Origin: Datnioides undecimradiatus
Taxonomy: Eukaryota > Chordata > Actinopteri > Lobotiformes > Datnioididae
DNA length: 64,000 nucleotides
Direction of reading: 5' to 3'
NCBI GenBank assembly: GCA_008933995.1
Contig: WARS01000044.1
Location: 2,810,866-2,874,865 of the forward strand
Part shown: piece by piece, positions 9,201 to 22,699 of the stretch
Numbering within the stretch: position 1 is the stretch's first letter
How the letters are laid out: each line of letters begins with the position of its first letter
The notes under the pieces: generated by a model
Database searches by the model: none
What the model was told of the DNA's origin: nothing
The model's input: the letters and a program-made list of their open reading frames with translations, nothing else
Position numbers and translations under genes: made by a program

Positions 9201-12200
9201 TTTGTTGTTGCTGTAAGATTCCATGTATACTCTTATCATTTTACACAATGCTGAAAATAACTACTTTTTTCTAACCCTGCAGCCAATGTCTTTGCTATTT
9301 CAAGCACTTTTGGTTTTGTAAATAAGAATATGACAAGAATGTCTTTTCTCAGCACAACAAATGTGGACATGGGCGCTCTGCATGTATTTGTACTTGAGGA
9401 TGTATAATCTAGCTTTTCTTTGTATGTACAATTGAAGACGAGCCTACAGCCACACTAGCAGCTTTGTGAGGCTGTCCAAAGGCATTGTGCTTTGAGTTAA
9501 ATGCAAACATCAGGGATCAAGCAGCATGCTCACAGTGACAACATCCTTATGTGTAGCAGCTGAAATGTTTACCATAATCACCAGCGTCATGTGTTATTAT
9601 GCAAACCTTGACTGAATAACATGAATTTCAGCTAAGGTTGGAGGGCTGATTGTAATGCAATTTGTTTTGCATGTATTTGGTCATAAAGCAAAATACTGGA
9701 CAAAAAAATTGCCTGGGGATTCTCCTGAGGGAAACATGAGTGTCCAAACCAAATTACATGACAACATATTTGACAGTTGTGGAAACATTTCACAAAATTA
9801 CAATAAAGGTCAGCTTGACGGGGGTGCAAGAAAGGTCAGGGGATTAGTAAAGTCAGAAGGATCCTATGGGGAGGCTGAATAGCCGATTACAATGTTTTTT
9901 TTTTTTTTTAGATATTTCCATTTGGACCAATGGTTTTGTTTTTTTTAATGACTGACAGGCCAGCAAAATCAGTAAAACCTACCCTCAGCTCACTCCACAT
10001 GTTTTAAATACCATAATCATTTTTAATGGGTCTAACTCTTGGTCTGTCTTTCATATACAATCCCAGCAGACAATTCATAGGTTACAGTAACGTAGGAAGA
10101 GAAAAGAGTTTAGTATTTCTGTGTTCAGAATGACAAGGACCTGCTGTGAATCAAGAGGTAGCAATTGTAACCTTGCCAGGATAATTGAAGAAACTTTGCA
10201 GCCACTGTCATGTCAATCAAGCATTCATGTGCTGTCTCTCTGTGAAGAGGGGTAAACATTTCCAAGATAATTAGGAGAGAGTTCAGTTTGACAAAAGGCA
10301 ACCGTTTGCATGTGGTTTTAATGAATCCAAAACATTCTGCATGGGACATTGCTTTTGCGTAATGAGCACACGTTGAATTCCTTAAAGAAAAAGTCTCAGT
10401 ACCCATAAGAGAAGCTATAATTACATTTAACACCGTGTTGCTACAGTTGCATCTGTAGCTTATTGGATGCAAAATCAAATTTAACTTTTTAATGTAGATG
10501 TATTGTTTTAGCTGAGTAACGCCAAAAGGAGCAAACACAACAAAATCACCTTAACAACATGACATTTCACACAGCTCAGACCAGCAGAAAAGAGCAGCAT
10601 GATGCATGGTGCCCGCCTGCCCCCTTCCAATCCAGCCTTGCCGACAACAGATGGCCATCTCTCCCACAATGCCGTGCGGTCGCAGATGCCAACAGAAGAG
10701 GTGACAAACACTCTGCAGGTGTCTGTCCCTCTGCGTCCACGGTGTGTGCACATATAATATGTGTGTGTATGTGTGTGTGCGTGTGCGACAGGGGACAAAG
10801 AGCATCTTTCTTGCAGGGAGAGGAGAGTGTAATTGATAGCAGAGGACAACCTGCAGGAAGGAAGTGCCATCGTATGCTAAATGGATGGGTTAGCACAGAC
10901 TGGCACAAACTGTTGGGACAGATGCAGCAGAAGTCAACATTGCTCATTATGAAATCTTATATGAGTATTTCGTTTTCCGACAAATGATAAGAAAAACACT
11001 GAGATCTGTCTGCCTAGTATTTGAAAATCAACATTTTGTGTAGCTATATTATCTTACGCAGTGGCATAAAAATATCATTCACATTTTTATGTGCAGATCT
11101 TGGTCTATATACAGCAAACAGCAAATATATCCTCTTTCACAGAATTATCTCATGCTGCAATACAGGACTGCTTTTGGCTGCACTCTGCAATCTGTTCCCT
11201 CTCCATGTGTGCTGGCCAGGCCAGGTGTGGCGGTTGGCAGGGGCTAGCAGAGCCAGGTGAGCAAGCTGCTGGCCAGGTGCCCTCCAGAGGCTCACTAGAC
11301 TGACCAGATACCAGATGGCTGTGGAGCACCAGCAGGCATGCAAGTACACCAACACACACACATGAGAACACACAGTTACTCATGCAAGCGGACTTTCTCG
11401 CACATACTTTAGAGGCACGTGCACTCATGCAAACACTTGTGTCGTGTGCCATAAAAAAGAGCATTAGGAAACATTGCAGCCCTCCAGTGAGGTTTGAAGT
11501 GAAATGCTTAATGTGTTTTTACTGTACTTCTCTCCCAGTGGCACAAGCTTTAAGTCAACATGGCAATATACAACTCACTCCACCTCCGAGCTCACATAAA
11601 CGTCACTCTTAAAGGCTAAAGCTGGACTAGATCAGGATGAATTTTCAAGAGTTTATGGGACTCCAATTTTGGTCCTTTAAAACATACTTTGGCATGTGAG
11701 TTGAGCTAGTAATGGAAACCTTTTTCTACAGTTTGAAGAGGTTATCTAAACAAAGACATTATGCTTTTCTTAAAATATGGGTCTGCTAACAATTGAGAGT
11801 GTATCAATTGAAAGTGTATGACTATACTATACTGTGAGAAACATGATCTATTGTGGACCGAGGTTTTCTTTATTTTTGACTTGAAATCTATGTAAATTTA
11901 GTCCTTCCAAGCTGTTTGAATATGAGGAATGAGCAGTGGCTAAAGAGAAATCATAAGTTTAACCACCTACAAGCCTCACGTTGCATTTTTTATCATATAA
12001 AAGTTCTCGCAGCATTTTGCATGTAAAGACATAATATTTACATACCAGTAGTTCATCATTACTAGCCTTGCAGCTCCACTGTTTCCACACAGCCGCCCAC
12101 GCCGGTAATAGACTGCTTTGGATCCAGGGGTTGTTAATCTAGAGCTTTGAATCTCAGCCCAAACGCGATTAGCCTGACTCTTTGGGTTTGGCTTGATTCA

Positions 12201-12429
12201 GGATCTAATTCCCTCTGGCTTGAATTAGGTCAGGTTTAATTTTATTCATCATTTCTTCCCAAATTGGGCCGCAATTTATTTGTGTGTACTAATTTTGAAT
12301 TCAGAGACGTACACTTCGAAGGAAATGTAAGTGTCTTGGTCTAATATTGTTTATGACATTAAACTTTATAAATAATACCCAAGTCCTGTCCAGAATATAG
12401 TATTATTAAAGGCTCTTTCTTTACTAAAG
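3265..12429. other. Intergenic region with candidate non-coding regulatory blocks
   Basis: No coding exon is recognised on either strand; open frames here are short and lack domain-like content. The region holds the foldback repeat at 5307-5473, short CA tracts (near 5993 and 6148), a GA-rich patch at 4190-4215, and several complex, repeat-free stretches (4240-4600, 6380-6560, 10160-10400, 12060-12320) discussed as possible enhancers of RUNX1T1 or neighbours. Confidence 0.55.
5307..5473. repeat. Foldback interspersed repeat (fish family, internally deleted)
   Basis: The left arm contains GAACTGGATGAGAAGATTGA (from 5372). The right arm, read on the minus strand, contains CAAGAGTTAGGTGAGAAAAT followed by CAATAC. 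The two arms therefore face each other as an imperfect inverted repeat with almost no interior. The outer ends (GGGATTGTTTGACATTTTG on the left) match a familiar teleost repeat that normally has a longer interior. Assignment to a superfamily is not possible by eye. Confidence 0.55.
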
Positions 12430-12700
12430 ACAAGATAAGATAATACTTTATTGATCCCACAGTGGGGAAATTTACTCGGTGCAGCAGTTCAAAACAGACG
12501 ATAGAAAATTCAAGAAAAATTAAATTAAAGCATAGAGTAAAAACGTAAACACCCCAACACACAATGTAAACACATGGGAGAGAAAAAATATTCTCAAAAA
12601 TAAAAAGTTAGTAATATACACATATACGAATATACAAATACACATTCCCAGAAATGGAACAAAAATTTTTGAATAATGAAAAGAGCAAGTCAGGGTTAAA
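12430..12700 (-). mobile_element. Non-LTR retrotransposon 3' tail (fish)
   Basis: On the minus strand the sequence reads AATTTCCCCACTGTGGGATC, then AATAAAGTATT, and ends in a short ATCTT repeat tail near 12430. This is a very common 3' end of teleost LINE/SINE-type elements. The 5' limit near 12700 is approximate. No reverse-transcriptase coding sequence is visible, so this is a 5'-truncated copy. Confidence 0.6.
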
Positions 12701-15700
12701 ATGGCTCATTAAGTAGTGTTAAGTTTAGTTCAAGGGTAAAACAGAACCCACATCAGGTCAAGTAGGGTAATTTCATGGCAGAGTTTTAAAACTTTAATAT
12801 ATTCCATTCATTCTTCTACCCTTGCAGTATCCACCATATCTGACAAGACCTGACAGCTTTTGAAGCTAATGCCACAGCGATATCTTTACAGGTTAATGCA
12901 GTCTCAAGAACCTGTTTTACAGTCAGAACAAATCCCACCCTGGCTCATAGTAGCAGCCACTTGCAAATATTAATGCAGCAATAATATAAGACCAGAAAGA
13001 CCACATAGATGGCTGTAATACATACATGCAGTGTATAATATCCAGCCTCTATACAGAAACAATGACAGCCGTTTCTTCTGCATTAACTGACGGTTCATAA
13101 ATCACACTTGTGGGCCTGGCTGGGAGAAGACGGATCGGCCATCTGTAAATATTTATTCGGCATCTCTATAATTAAACAGAGCCAATGCATCATGTCAGGC
13201 GTACATGTCTGATGATGCCGGCTCACACACAGCGCTGAATAATACAGTGTGGAACAGCTTGGCCAAACATTTGTTGTAGATCTGAGAGAGAGAGACAGGA
13301 CGGATGAGTCCAACATGTTAGAATAGTAAAGGATGGACTTATAAATGCAAGATGTCACTTGACAAAGAGTGATAGCAGGAAAGAAATCAGCCGATGAAAT
13401 GATAAATACAAGATGTTGTGGGAGAAAGGGGGGAATGGGCGAGAACGATGAGCAGCAAGGAAAGATGAGTCCAAGATGTCAGAGGAAAGAAAGAGAGGGA
13501 GACAGAGTGGGAAGGTCTGATGGAAGAAATAGTTTCATGATGTGCTGTCAGTAGCTATTTGACCTAATATAGCGCGGCACTGATGAAAGCAGATGAGTTG
13601 GAACCAGGACTCACTGGGTACTTATCTACCTCAGTCTCTGGATATTACCATCTGGAGAAGAGTTAAAGTTGTATACTGATGTGAGCTTAAATGATGATAA
13701 AATCATGAGGACAGTATATTGTGTGGGTGTGTGTGGGAGACAGAGGAGCAAAAGTTCAAAAAGTTTGACTTGGCAGGGATGTGTTGTAAGTCTGATTAAA
13801 AGGAACTTGAAGTGTAGGCTAACAAAGTTTAGTGAGGCTTAGCTGGCTGAATTGTACAAAGAGTAACTGAGCAGCTGTAGAGGCTGTGGAGTTCTCAGCA
13901 GAGTTAGCCAGACAAAGTACCCTGATATATGTATTAACCCTTTTCAACTAGCTGTGTGTTTAGTTGCTAATAACGAAGAAATATAATTTTATTTTTGTGT
14001 CTCATTGTGATGTTAGATTGGGCTCTCTGCATAAACTAAGATAAGCCACTGGATACAACCTCACACATCATCAAAAAGTTAATTATGTCACTTATCATCG
14101 CTAAAAATTGACAGAGTGACCAGGAAAAAACATTTAAATGTAAAATTCACAGTGTATGACACACATATCCACTACAGAAATCATCTTATGTACGTACAGT
14201 GTAGCTCATATCAGCATGATTCCTGATGAAACTATAGCCCTTGCAAACAATATTTACTGGAAGCACTTGCTTCATTAAGTTGTTCAGTTCATTAAGTTGT
14301 TTTTTTTAAATTGGCAATCCAACCAGACTGGCAAACTAAATATTCCAAAAAGCGACTTAAAGTTGCAGTAGTTGATTTGTGACTCTATGTGGTTATTTGA
14401 CTAATTTAATGTAATGTATGTCTGATATTGGTCCAGAGTTACATCTTTGTAAAGTGTAAAGAGTAATGTAAAGTCTTTAAAGTAGCATTATATAAAACTG
14501 TATCTGATACAGATAGCTGTTTACTTAATAGGTATAACATGCACAACACAGAATCACTGCAAGGTTAGAGGTTATTGTTTTATCTCTTTCAATGAATGTA
14601 GGCTTAGGCCTACATCAGGCTTAATTGTATCATAAGTGTAACTGTCTGTTGCAGATACATGCACATGTTTTCTATGTGTTTCTTTGTCCATGTGCAGTTT
14701 GTTTATTAGTATGCGGATTGAGTCTGGATCTGAATCCATATGGGAGCTGCCATTTCCGATCTGAGACATTTCACGCGGATATAGAACAACGTTGCAGCCT
14801 CCCCTGGTCTCCTGACAACCCACCCCAGACAATCTTCATCCATCTTCCTCCCCTCTCACACCAATCAAATTTGTGCCATGGGGAAGCAAAGAAGTCCCAT
14901 GTATATTTCAACAAAAATATCTCCGCCAATCTGCATTGCAAAACCATAAATGTGACATTTTGAATGAAAAATTGATTGCACAAACAAACTATTCACCAAT
15001 AAATAGCTTTTAATCAAGATGATGGCTTGATGTGCCTGCGGTGCTTCTATCACATTTTAACATTTTTATTAATACATAGCACTGGAATAAATTAATTTTA
15101 TAGTGTCTACAGGGACGACCTCATGAAGTGCTCCTCCATAAATATTCCATCGGTTCTGACATGCTGTCTTTAACTTTAGTCAACTCATTAATATGAAAAC
15201 TTTTTTTTGACAATCAGGACAAACATAAGAAGTAAAATAGCATGCTGGAGAAGTATTTAGAATTTGTCACATAGATACTGTTAATGCATTTCTCTAAAGG
15301 ACAGGAGGAAACTATAAGACACATTTTCAGAAATGCTTATGTTCTCTTTGTACTGCTTTAATTTTATTTTAGTTTAGTCTCCATGCTGTCATCTTCTTGA
15401 TGCTGCTGCAAAATTGACTTATTATCATCATAACCAAATTAAGATTGTGAAAAACCAACAAAAGACTACACTGCCACCACTGTTTCGTCACTGATCACTG
15501 ATCAGACAAGAAGGGATACGGCCTGATAAAGTGCCATTGCATTTTATTTCTGTCTTTGATTTGATCTGGTATCTAGTACCTCATTGTTGTGTTTTGGTGG
15601 TCTCTAAGGGGGCTGATGAGACATTTTTGATACAGTTTTCCTGACATGTTCACTGTACCATTGACTACCCTTGAAAATACAGTTCTAAGGTTTTACATGG

Positions 15701-16095
15701 AGCTTATATGCATGCATTTACAAGTAACAGGTTACCTTAACTTAGTGCATATTTTGGACTAAAGCTGTTCAATCCGGATACAAGTTTGCTCATAAACTGT
15801 GGAACTGTATCTAACATTTGACATCAGCACATCAGTGTCTGCGATGTTTATCGTGTCAAAAAGTAACAAATTCAATCATTGATCAAAATAGTTACGACAT
15901 CACAAGTTTGAGATGACTTGTTCACTAACTTTTAGCCTGTCGGTGAAGCCTCACATTAACAATTTCAAACCATCAATCATTAAATACAGGGTCAATGTAG
16001 CAGCACCAACCCAAATCTACAATCATTTGGTTGTATCCACAAATCAAATCCTCCAATGTCCCTTTGCTTCCTGAAAGCTCCAGCAATCCCCAATT

Positions 16096-16096
<1 letters not shown>

Positions 16097-16159
<63 letters not shown>
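16097..16159. repeat. (CA)n microsatellite
   Basis: About 31 uninterrupted CA units, the longest pure dinucleotide run in the window. Confidence 0.97.
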
Positions 16160-16163
<4 letters not shown>

Positions 16164-19100
16164 TCATATGTCCCCTCCAAGAGATGGATGGCATGTATTC
16201 CCATCCCTCTCCCAGGCCAACATCCAGGTGCACAACAGCTGGGGAAGCCAGAGGGAGGATACTGGGTAAGGAGGGATGGAGGAGACAGAGGACTGGGGAT
16301 GGGTGGATGGAAGTGGGGCCAGTGGGTGTAAAGGATGCTCAGGAAGAAGCTATAAATTTCCTCAGGAGTGCTCGGAGTGCTTATGGCCTTTCCTTGTCTG
16401 TCTGTACAGCAATGCTGTTCTATGGTGTTGCTTTGGTGGTGAGCCTGGTTTCATTAGTACACTGGTTCAAAGTTAGTTTTAGCGTGAGCTGTAGTCTTTG
16501 ATTTCTGCTGTCTCTTGTTAAACAGAAGAAGATCTATTGTAGTATGTCAGGAGAAAACAGTACAGCAGCTTTAAACATGAGAATAAAATAAAAAAGGTAG
16601 AGAGAAAAGTTGAGTGAAGAAAGATGTTCCTGTTGATTTATAGCCCTCCTGCTTGTCTCATACAGAATTGTGGAAGATACATCACATGCACTTCATATTC
16701 TCTAGATGTTCAGTGTGGCCAACAGTCAGTCACTTTTACATTCTGAGATATTGCTCAATTGTAGGATTTAGCCCAAAGTGTGCAACTGCTGTATCAACAG
16801 TTTACACTTGTATGAATGAGTTACTACCGTGTTTTGTGTTGTACATCAGGTTTATTTATTACTGTTCAGAAAGCACATAGAAAAGTTTAGTATGCAAAAC
16901 AAAGAGTAAACGAAAATACAGTTTGAAATCAGAGGCAGAGAAAACTCATTACTGACGATTTTCAATTTTTCTTATTACATTTATTGACTATTCTAGACAC
17001 TAGCAGAGATATTTTTATTGAAGACAATAACATTTTAACAAATGTCCTCTATTATTTGTTATTTCTTGATTAAAAAAATGACTTTGACCACTATAACTCA
17101 CAATTTATACTACTTGTTATTTCTCACTCATTTCATTGATAAGGAAATGTGTGTCTATAAAGTTATCACATTCAGACCTGAAATAATTAGTCAATAAGTA
17201 TTTAATTTAAAAAATAATTAAAAAAAAAAATTAGTTGCAGCCATACTTGTATGTTTTCAAGTCATGTATGTGTACTTGTATGCATAAACATCAAAGCCAA
17301 GGCTATGGGCTCCAATGTACGAACCAATTCATCACTGATCAAACGAACCTGGAAGATAAAGTGCAATTTTTCCAAGTATCCATATGTTGCAGGGCTTATA
17401 CGAGGCTTCACGCAGTGTCTATAGGATGAGTCTGCATGGTTTTCGAATGGTGCGGGATGGAGCCACTGAGCAGGAAACAGTGGGGTTCAAGATGACTGAT
17501 GGAGTGTGATGTCCCACTGAGTGTCATGGTAAACTGTTTTTGGGTGTGATTTGGCTCGGTGGGTTTTTGAGTGGAACAGAATGGCTTGTGGGAGAAAATA
17601 CAATATAAGATAACTGCTCTGAAGTTACCGGATAGAGTGTGGTGATAAATGGAAATCAGCTAATGTCAGTGGTTTGCCCAGTCCAAGTAGAGTGTATTTC
17701 ACCTGGTAAATGATGGACACTCTGTGATGCACTCATAGAGCTAAAGCAGTCACAGAAACTTAAGTAACCCTTGTCATATTAATATGCACATCTTACATCT
17801 GAACTTTGAAACAGGCCACACATGCAGTTAAAACATATCAGTATCAGTATCGCATGCATATGTGGGTGCAGTATCTCAGCATGTCATCCATCATGTGGTA
17901 AAGCCACAGTAAGCAGTATACAGTGTGTTTGGCCTTGGCTCCTCATTCAGCCCTCATTAGCCATCAATCACCTCTCTACTGGCTGCCTGCACACACACAC
18001 ACACACACACGTACATGTGCACGTGCACTCCCACATGCATAGCCATGAAAACATGAAGTCAATGTCAAATATGGAGGTTGAGAGAAATGCTTAGTGAGAG
18101 GTTATAAGCTGTGTGAATGCAGTGTTTATCCTGTATGGTTTGATGAGAATTTGAAAATGTCAAAGAGAGTCCTTAGTCACTGGTATCAGCGCTGCAAAAG
18201 GGCAACACTTTCTGTTTAAAAATGATTTCACACCTATTTTCAATGATGAAATCTCACGATTGCCATCTTACCTCTTACGAGTGCAGTATTTATAGTTTGC
18301 TTTCTGTGGTAGACTGTCTGATACTGTATCACAAAGCATTTCCCATTGAACATCTAATAAAACTGTGTTTGTAAAAGAATGGCCGAAAATTGGTTGCATT
18401 TAACAGCATTTTAACTTCCATGCGTACATGCGGCACCGCCTCCAATGGGATCTTTTTCCCCACGATGAACACATGTGTTTGCATCTGTAACTGTATATGC
18501 TTGGATTTCCAAATGTGTGAAACAATTGTGTCTGTTTCAACTAGACTAACTGCACTGTGGGTTGCAGGATGCTGCCATGGCTGATGGTGAGACTGGAGAA
18601 AGTGGGTGGGAGCTAGTGTAAAGAAACGGAGAGAGATTTTTTTTCCCCTTTGAATCCTCTCGGTGAGTTTTCACCATCCCCCAGGGGCATAAGGAAGCAT
18701 GGTGTATTTTTCTCTCCACTCACCTGCTGGGCAGTGTATGGAGACCATTACTTGACACTGATAGCTGCATGAGCTTTTGTCCTTGGCCTGTATATGTCAC
18801 AGCTGAATTGTACTGCTGAGGAGATGTAAGGTTGCAGGGCGTTCCTTGCACAGCAAGCTACAGAGTATTTGTGGTATAATTGCAAGTTTGCATCTCAATT
18901 TTGTCTATTATTGCATGTGTCCCTTCATCCCATGCTGTCGGACTAACTAACTTACCCCTAATGCAACACTAATGCGTGACCTTCCTCAGATCAGGAGGGA
19001 ATCAAAGTAGTTTAGTGGGTCACAATTCCCTACATACATGTTTTGTCATGTGCTTTCACCGAGCCATAAATCATTTTGAACCTTGATATTTGCAGGGCAT

Positions 19101-19544
19101 TTTTAACAAATGCCACTAATAAAAAAGAAAGCATTTCAGCCTCATATCCTTTACCCCTGACTCCCTTGCTCTTCCCCTCATTCTCTTTCAGTCTAGTTCC
19201 TCCACTCCTATCTCTTCCTCCAGCTCTCCTCATCTATCTCTGCCCCCTGTCTCTTTTGCTATTTTCCTCTTCCTCTCTACTGTTCCCAGTGTGCGTGTCT
19301 GAGAGTTAGGAAGAGAGACGGATAGAGAGGCAGAAAGAGGCCTGACACATGGGCCCAGTTCCTTAATAATGTCATTCGGTGTGAACGCTATTAGCAGATT
19401 ACCCTTGGCCCAGGGCAGCCTAGCCATGTGCAGGAACTAGATAACCTTGTGTTCGGTAATTTAATATCAACACTTCCCCTCTTTTCTTACCACGCTTTAC
19501 AACACACAAATACCCTGCTTGTCCCCTCCGGTCCTATTTCTTGA

Positions 19545-19588
19545 AGAGAGAGAGAGAGGGGGAGAGAGAGAGGGGGAGAGAGAGAGGG
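19545..19588. repeat. (GA)n-rich simple repeat with GGGG interruptions
   Basis: Three blocks of GAGAGAGAGA separated by short G runs, giving a roughly 16-bp higher-order period. Confidence 0.9.
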
Positions 19589-22490
19589 AGGATTACAAGA
19601 TAGTGACTTCTTGAAGATTCCTTTCCTCTGCTGAGAAGTGTGGCAAATCGGCCCTTGTCCATGGATGTGAGAAAATACATAAACAGGCTTATAGTGAAAA
19701 TTCCATCAGATTTAATGCAGTGAATTTAGCTCAGCACAACATCAAAGGAGCCGCCCATCTTTTTAAAAAGCCCTAGATGGGGTAATGTCATTGCACCCCC
19801 CCCAGCACCCACCTCCACCCTTTCTAGTTTTTCTCCTCGCGGGCTATCATCGGCCTAACATTTACCATGTACCAGGCCAATATGAAAGGCACAGAGGAAA
19901 TTTCCTGTCACGCAGTTTGATTTTTGAAAGAGTGGATGAGAGTCGCCGGACCAAACTGGAAGGAAGGGACAAAGAGAGAAACCGAGAGAGAGATCTACCA
20001 CTTACAGGAGCAAACCATTATGGAATCAAATCCCACTCTCTATCCCCCACAAGCTGAATCACAATCCTGCATTAGCTGCTATATCACACTTCTTCCTGCT
20101 GCTGCTCTTTTTCTGACGTCGCCCGTGAGCCATAGGGCCAGACGGCACGGCCCTATCACTCACCGGCACTCCCTCACACCAGCATTACCACGCCTTTATC
20201 TCATCTTCTGCAGCCCGGCACGGCCGGCCGCCTCTCGGTCCTCCAGGCTACTTTACTAATAACCTATTCCTTATCAGTCACTGTGCACCTCTGCCTGTGA
20301 TCAAAGAGCCAATTAATGGAGTGGGGAAAGGTGAAGCATTCAAATAATGGAGACAGCTGTTTTTCTCTGTTTGAGAAAATCCATTTTGTATTGTTATCGG
20401 CTCCAAGCAGCTCCCCCCGACCAGCGCTTAATTCAAGTCGCTGTCTGCTTCTGCCTGGCTTGATAAGAGAGAGTGAGAAAAGACAGGGGAAGCAAGAGAG
20501 AGAGAAGAAAAGAGCTCCGGCCACAATGAACTTTATGTAGAAGAATGTGGCAGGAATATCACAGCAGTCCAACTCATCCCTGAGCTTTATCAACTCCAAA
20601 GTGGTTCAACATAGAGATAAAGATGGGGAGGAATGGAGGGGGATGGTAAAAAGACAGAGCTGACGAGCTTCTTTATGGCTTCACTGTCATTCGTTTTGAA
20701 AGGGAGCAGCTGATCCCAGCTCTTTGAGGTCCAACACAATCCTGTCAGGCAAAAACCTGAGGTTAGTGAGGAGGTTAATTGTACTGGTGGCAGAGTAGCA
20801 TATAAATAGCTCCATCAAAGTCTCATATCTGAACAGCTCTGTTGTAATGTATATCACGCTCCTTAATTTTAACTGTTTTTTCCTGCCGCGTCTCCATGAT
20901 TGGTAACATTTCGAGGTTGGGGCTCTGGTTCTCTTGTCAGTTTCTAAAGATGTGGCTTGATACACTGTATATCTCAAGAAGTCAAAGGGCTGTTTTGGTT
21001 CTTATATTAGTGAGTAATTAGTCATACATCTCCAGAAAACATGTAATGAAAAGATAATGATAACTTAAAAGGTCAAACACAGGCTCTAGCTGGCTACTGC
21101 TGTTGTGTTTCTTCTTTTAATAATCTGAACCCAGGAAGCCCTGATGTTTGCCTACCTCAGACTGCTATTCAACCTCAAAATCATTATTTCATCATGTTGC
21201 AGATGGAGATGACATTTTTAGATAAATATATATGACTTAAAATTAAATAGTTTATAGCCAGTGAGCCAAGCTCATGGCATTCAGAGACATCCTGATGTGT
21301 GTTATTGTCAGTCAGCTTGGAAAATCCAATTTTTCTGACAGTTTCAGTTGATCCAAGAACATGGAAGTGCTGAAAAAGCCTTTGCGTAGTGGGTATTTTC
21401 TGAAAACAACAACAAAAATATGGTACCTCACATCTGTTAAAGTAAATATCATGGATATGGGGATAATCTCTGTGCCAACATTGCAATCGTACAATAATCT
21501 GAGTTGTCTGAGGACTCCAAATGGAAACATGGCAGTCCTTTTCTATTGCTGCTACCTTCCATTCCTCATCGACATTACACCTGGCTGATGTATTTATAAA
21601 AAGAAAATAGTGGAAAATATTATAATAATTGCAAGTCCTTTCCTTTTTCATTCAGTATTTTTACATCTGTTTGTCAAGTCTGCTTTCGATTTCCAGACAA
21701 GATCTTATCTTAAGGACGGCGTGGTTTATGTAGGTTTCGGTTCAAACTGTATGAATACTGTGGGCAATGAGGGGGGATGAGAGAAACAGGTGGGAAAATA
21801 AGGAGTCATGGGGAAGACAGAGAGACAGAGAGAGAGAGTAGTTGAAAGGTATATTTCAGTCCACAATTATTCTTTTAGAGTATCAGTAAATTACTGTGAA
21901 AGCTCTCCATACAGCTATCACATATACAGCAATTCCCATCTATTTCATATGTGTGAAAGCTGCCATAGGTTATGGTGTAAAACCATATTTCCAACTTATT
22001 AAAATACATGATCAGGTGCACAGACTCCAGAGTGCCCCTCACTTAAGACAGTGAGCGGTCTAGAAACTGGAAAAATAGCCAGCAAAGTGGAAAAACGGAA
22101 AGGTTGTATATGTACTTAGCAGACATACTTTGGGCTTCAGCTAAACAGCGTTCATTTTCCACTTTTTAATGTCTGGATGCACACTCAGCAGCACAAGTGA
22201 CTGACTAATAAAACAGAACAAGACATTTTAAACTGACTTAATATATAATACTGATTCTCATTAAACTGACTTACTGTGTGCAGGCATTAGTCTGGTTCAG
22301 GACTCTGGACTGTTATATCACACTTGAATCTATCGTTTTCTTTTAATAGCAACAGCTTCCTCAGCTTTATAATCCCGTCCATCAGAACGAAGCTTACAAG
22401 ATACAACCTTTCAAACTATCAGATGAGGATTATTAATTAATGGGTTATCTGACCTTACAATATTTAACTATATAATAGCCTTATGTAATT

Positions 22491-22558
22491 TACTACTACT
22501 ACTGCTACTACTACTACTACTACTACTAATAATAATAATGATAATAATAATAATAATA
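22491..22558. repeat. (TAC)n/(TAA)n compound trinucleotide repeat
   Basis: A run of TAC units with one TGC interruption changes directly into a run of TAA units with one TGA interruption. Confidence 0.95.
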
Positions 22559-22699
22559 GGATTTTTTAAAATTGATGTTAAAAACACTTCACACTTGCAG
22601 CAAATTATTAAAAGTAACAAGTCATAAAATCATCAGGATTTAGATTAATACAGACAATTTAGGAATAGGAAGAGAAAAACATTTTTAAAAAACAGTTCA

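Larger units (their letters stand above)
12701..22490. other. Intergenic region, no gene recognised
   Basis: No coding exon was found. Contents include a long CA repeat at 16097-16159, a GA repeat at 19545-19588, a possible degenerate repeat at about 16930-17240 ending in TTAGTTGCAGCC, and repeat-free stretches resembling conserved non-coding DNA (19340-19440, 19720-20060, 20260-20560). A 155-codon open frame on the minus strand at 21184-21651 has no recognisable domain. Confidence 0.5.

Noticed and set aside
10508..10987. Several overlapping 84-142 codon open frames on both strands
   Set aside because: Mutually overlapping frames around a TG repeat; none shows domain content or splice signals in a consistent phase.
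16097..16159. Tandem repeat considered as a CRISPR-like array
   Set aside because: Pure dinucleotide microsatellite with no spacers, in a vertebrate genome.
15973..16501. 156-codon plus-strand open frame and a minus-strand companion
   Set aside because: Built around the (CA)n microsatellite; the remainder has no recognisable domain.
16930..17240. Possible old interspersed repeat ending in TTAGTTGCAGCC
   Set aside because: Some phrases fit a known fish repeat end, but the copy is too diverged and AT-rich to call as a feature with confidence.
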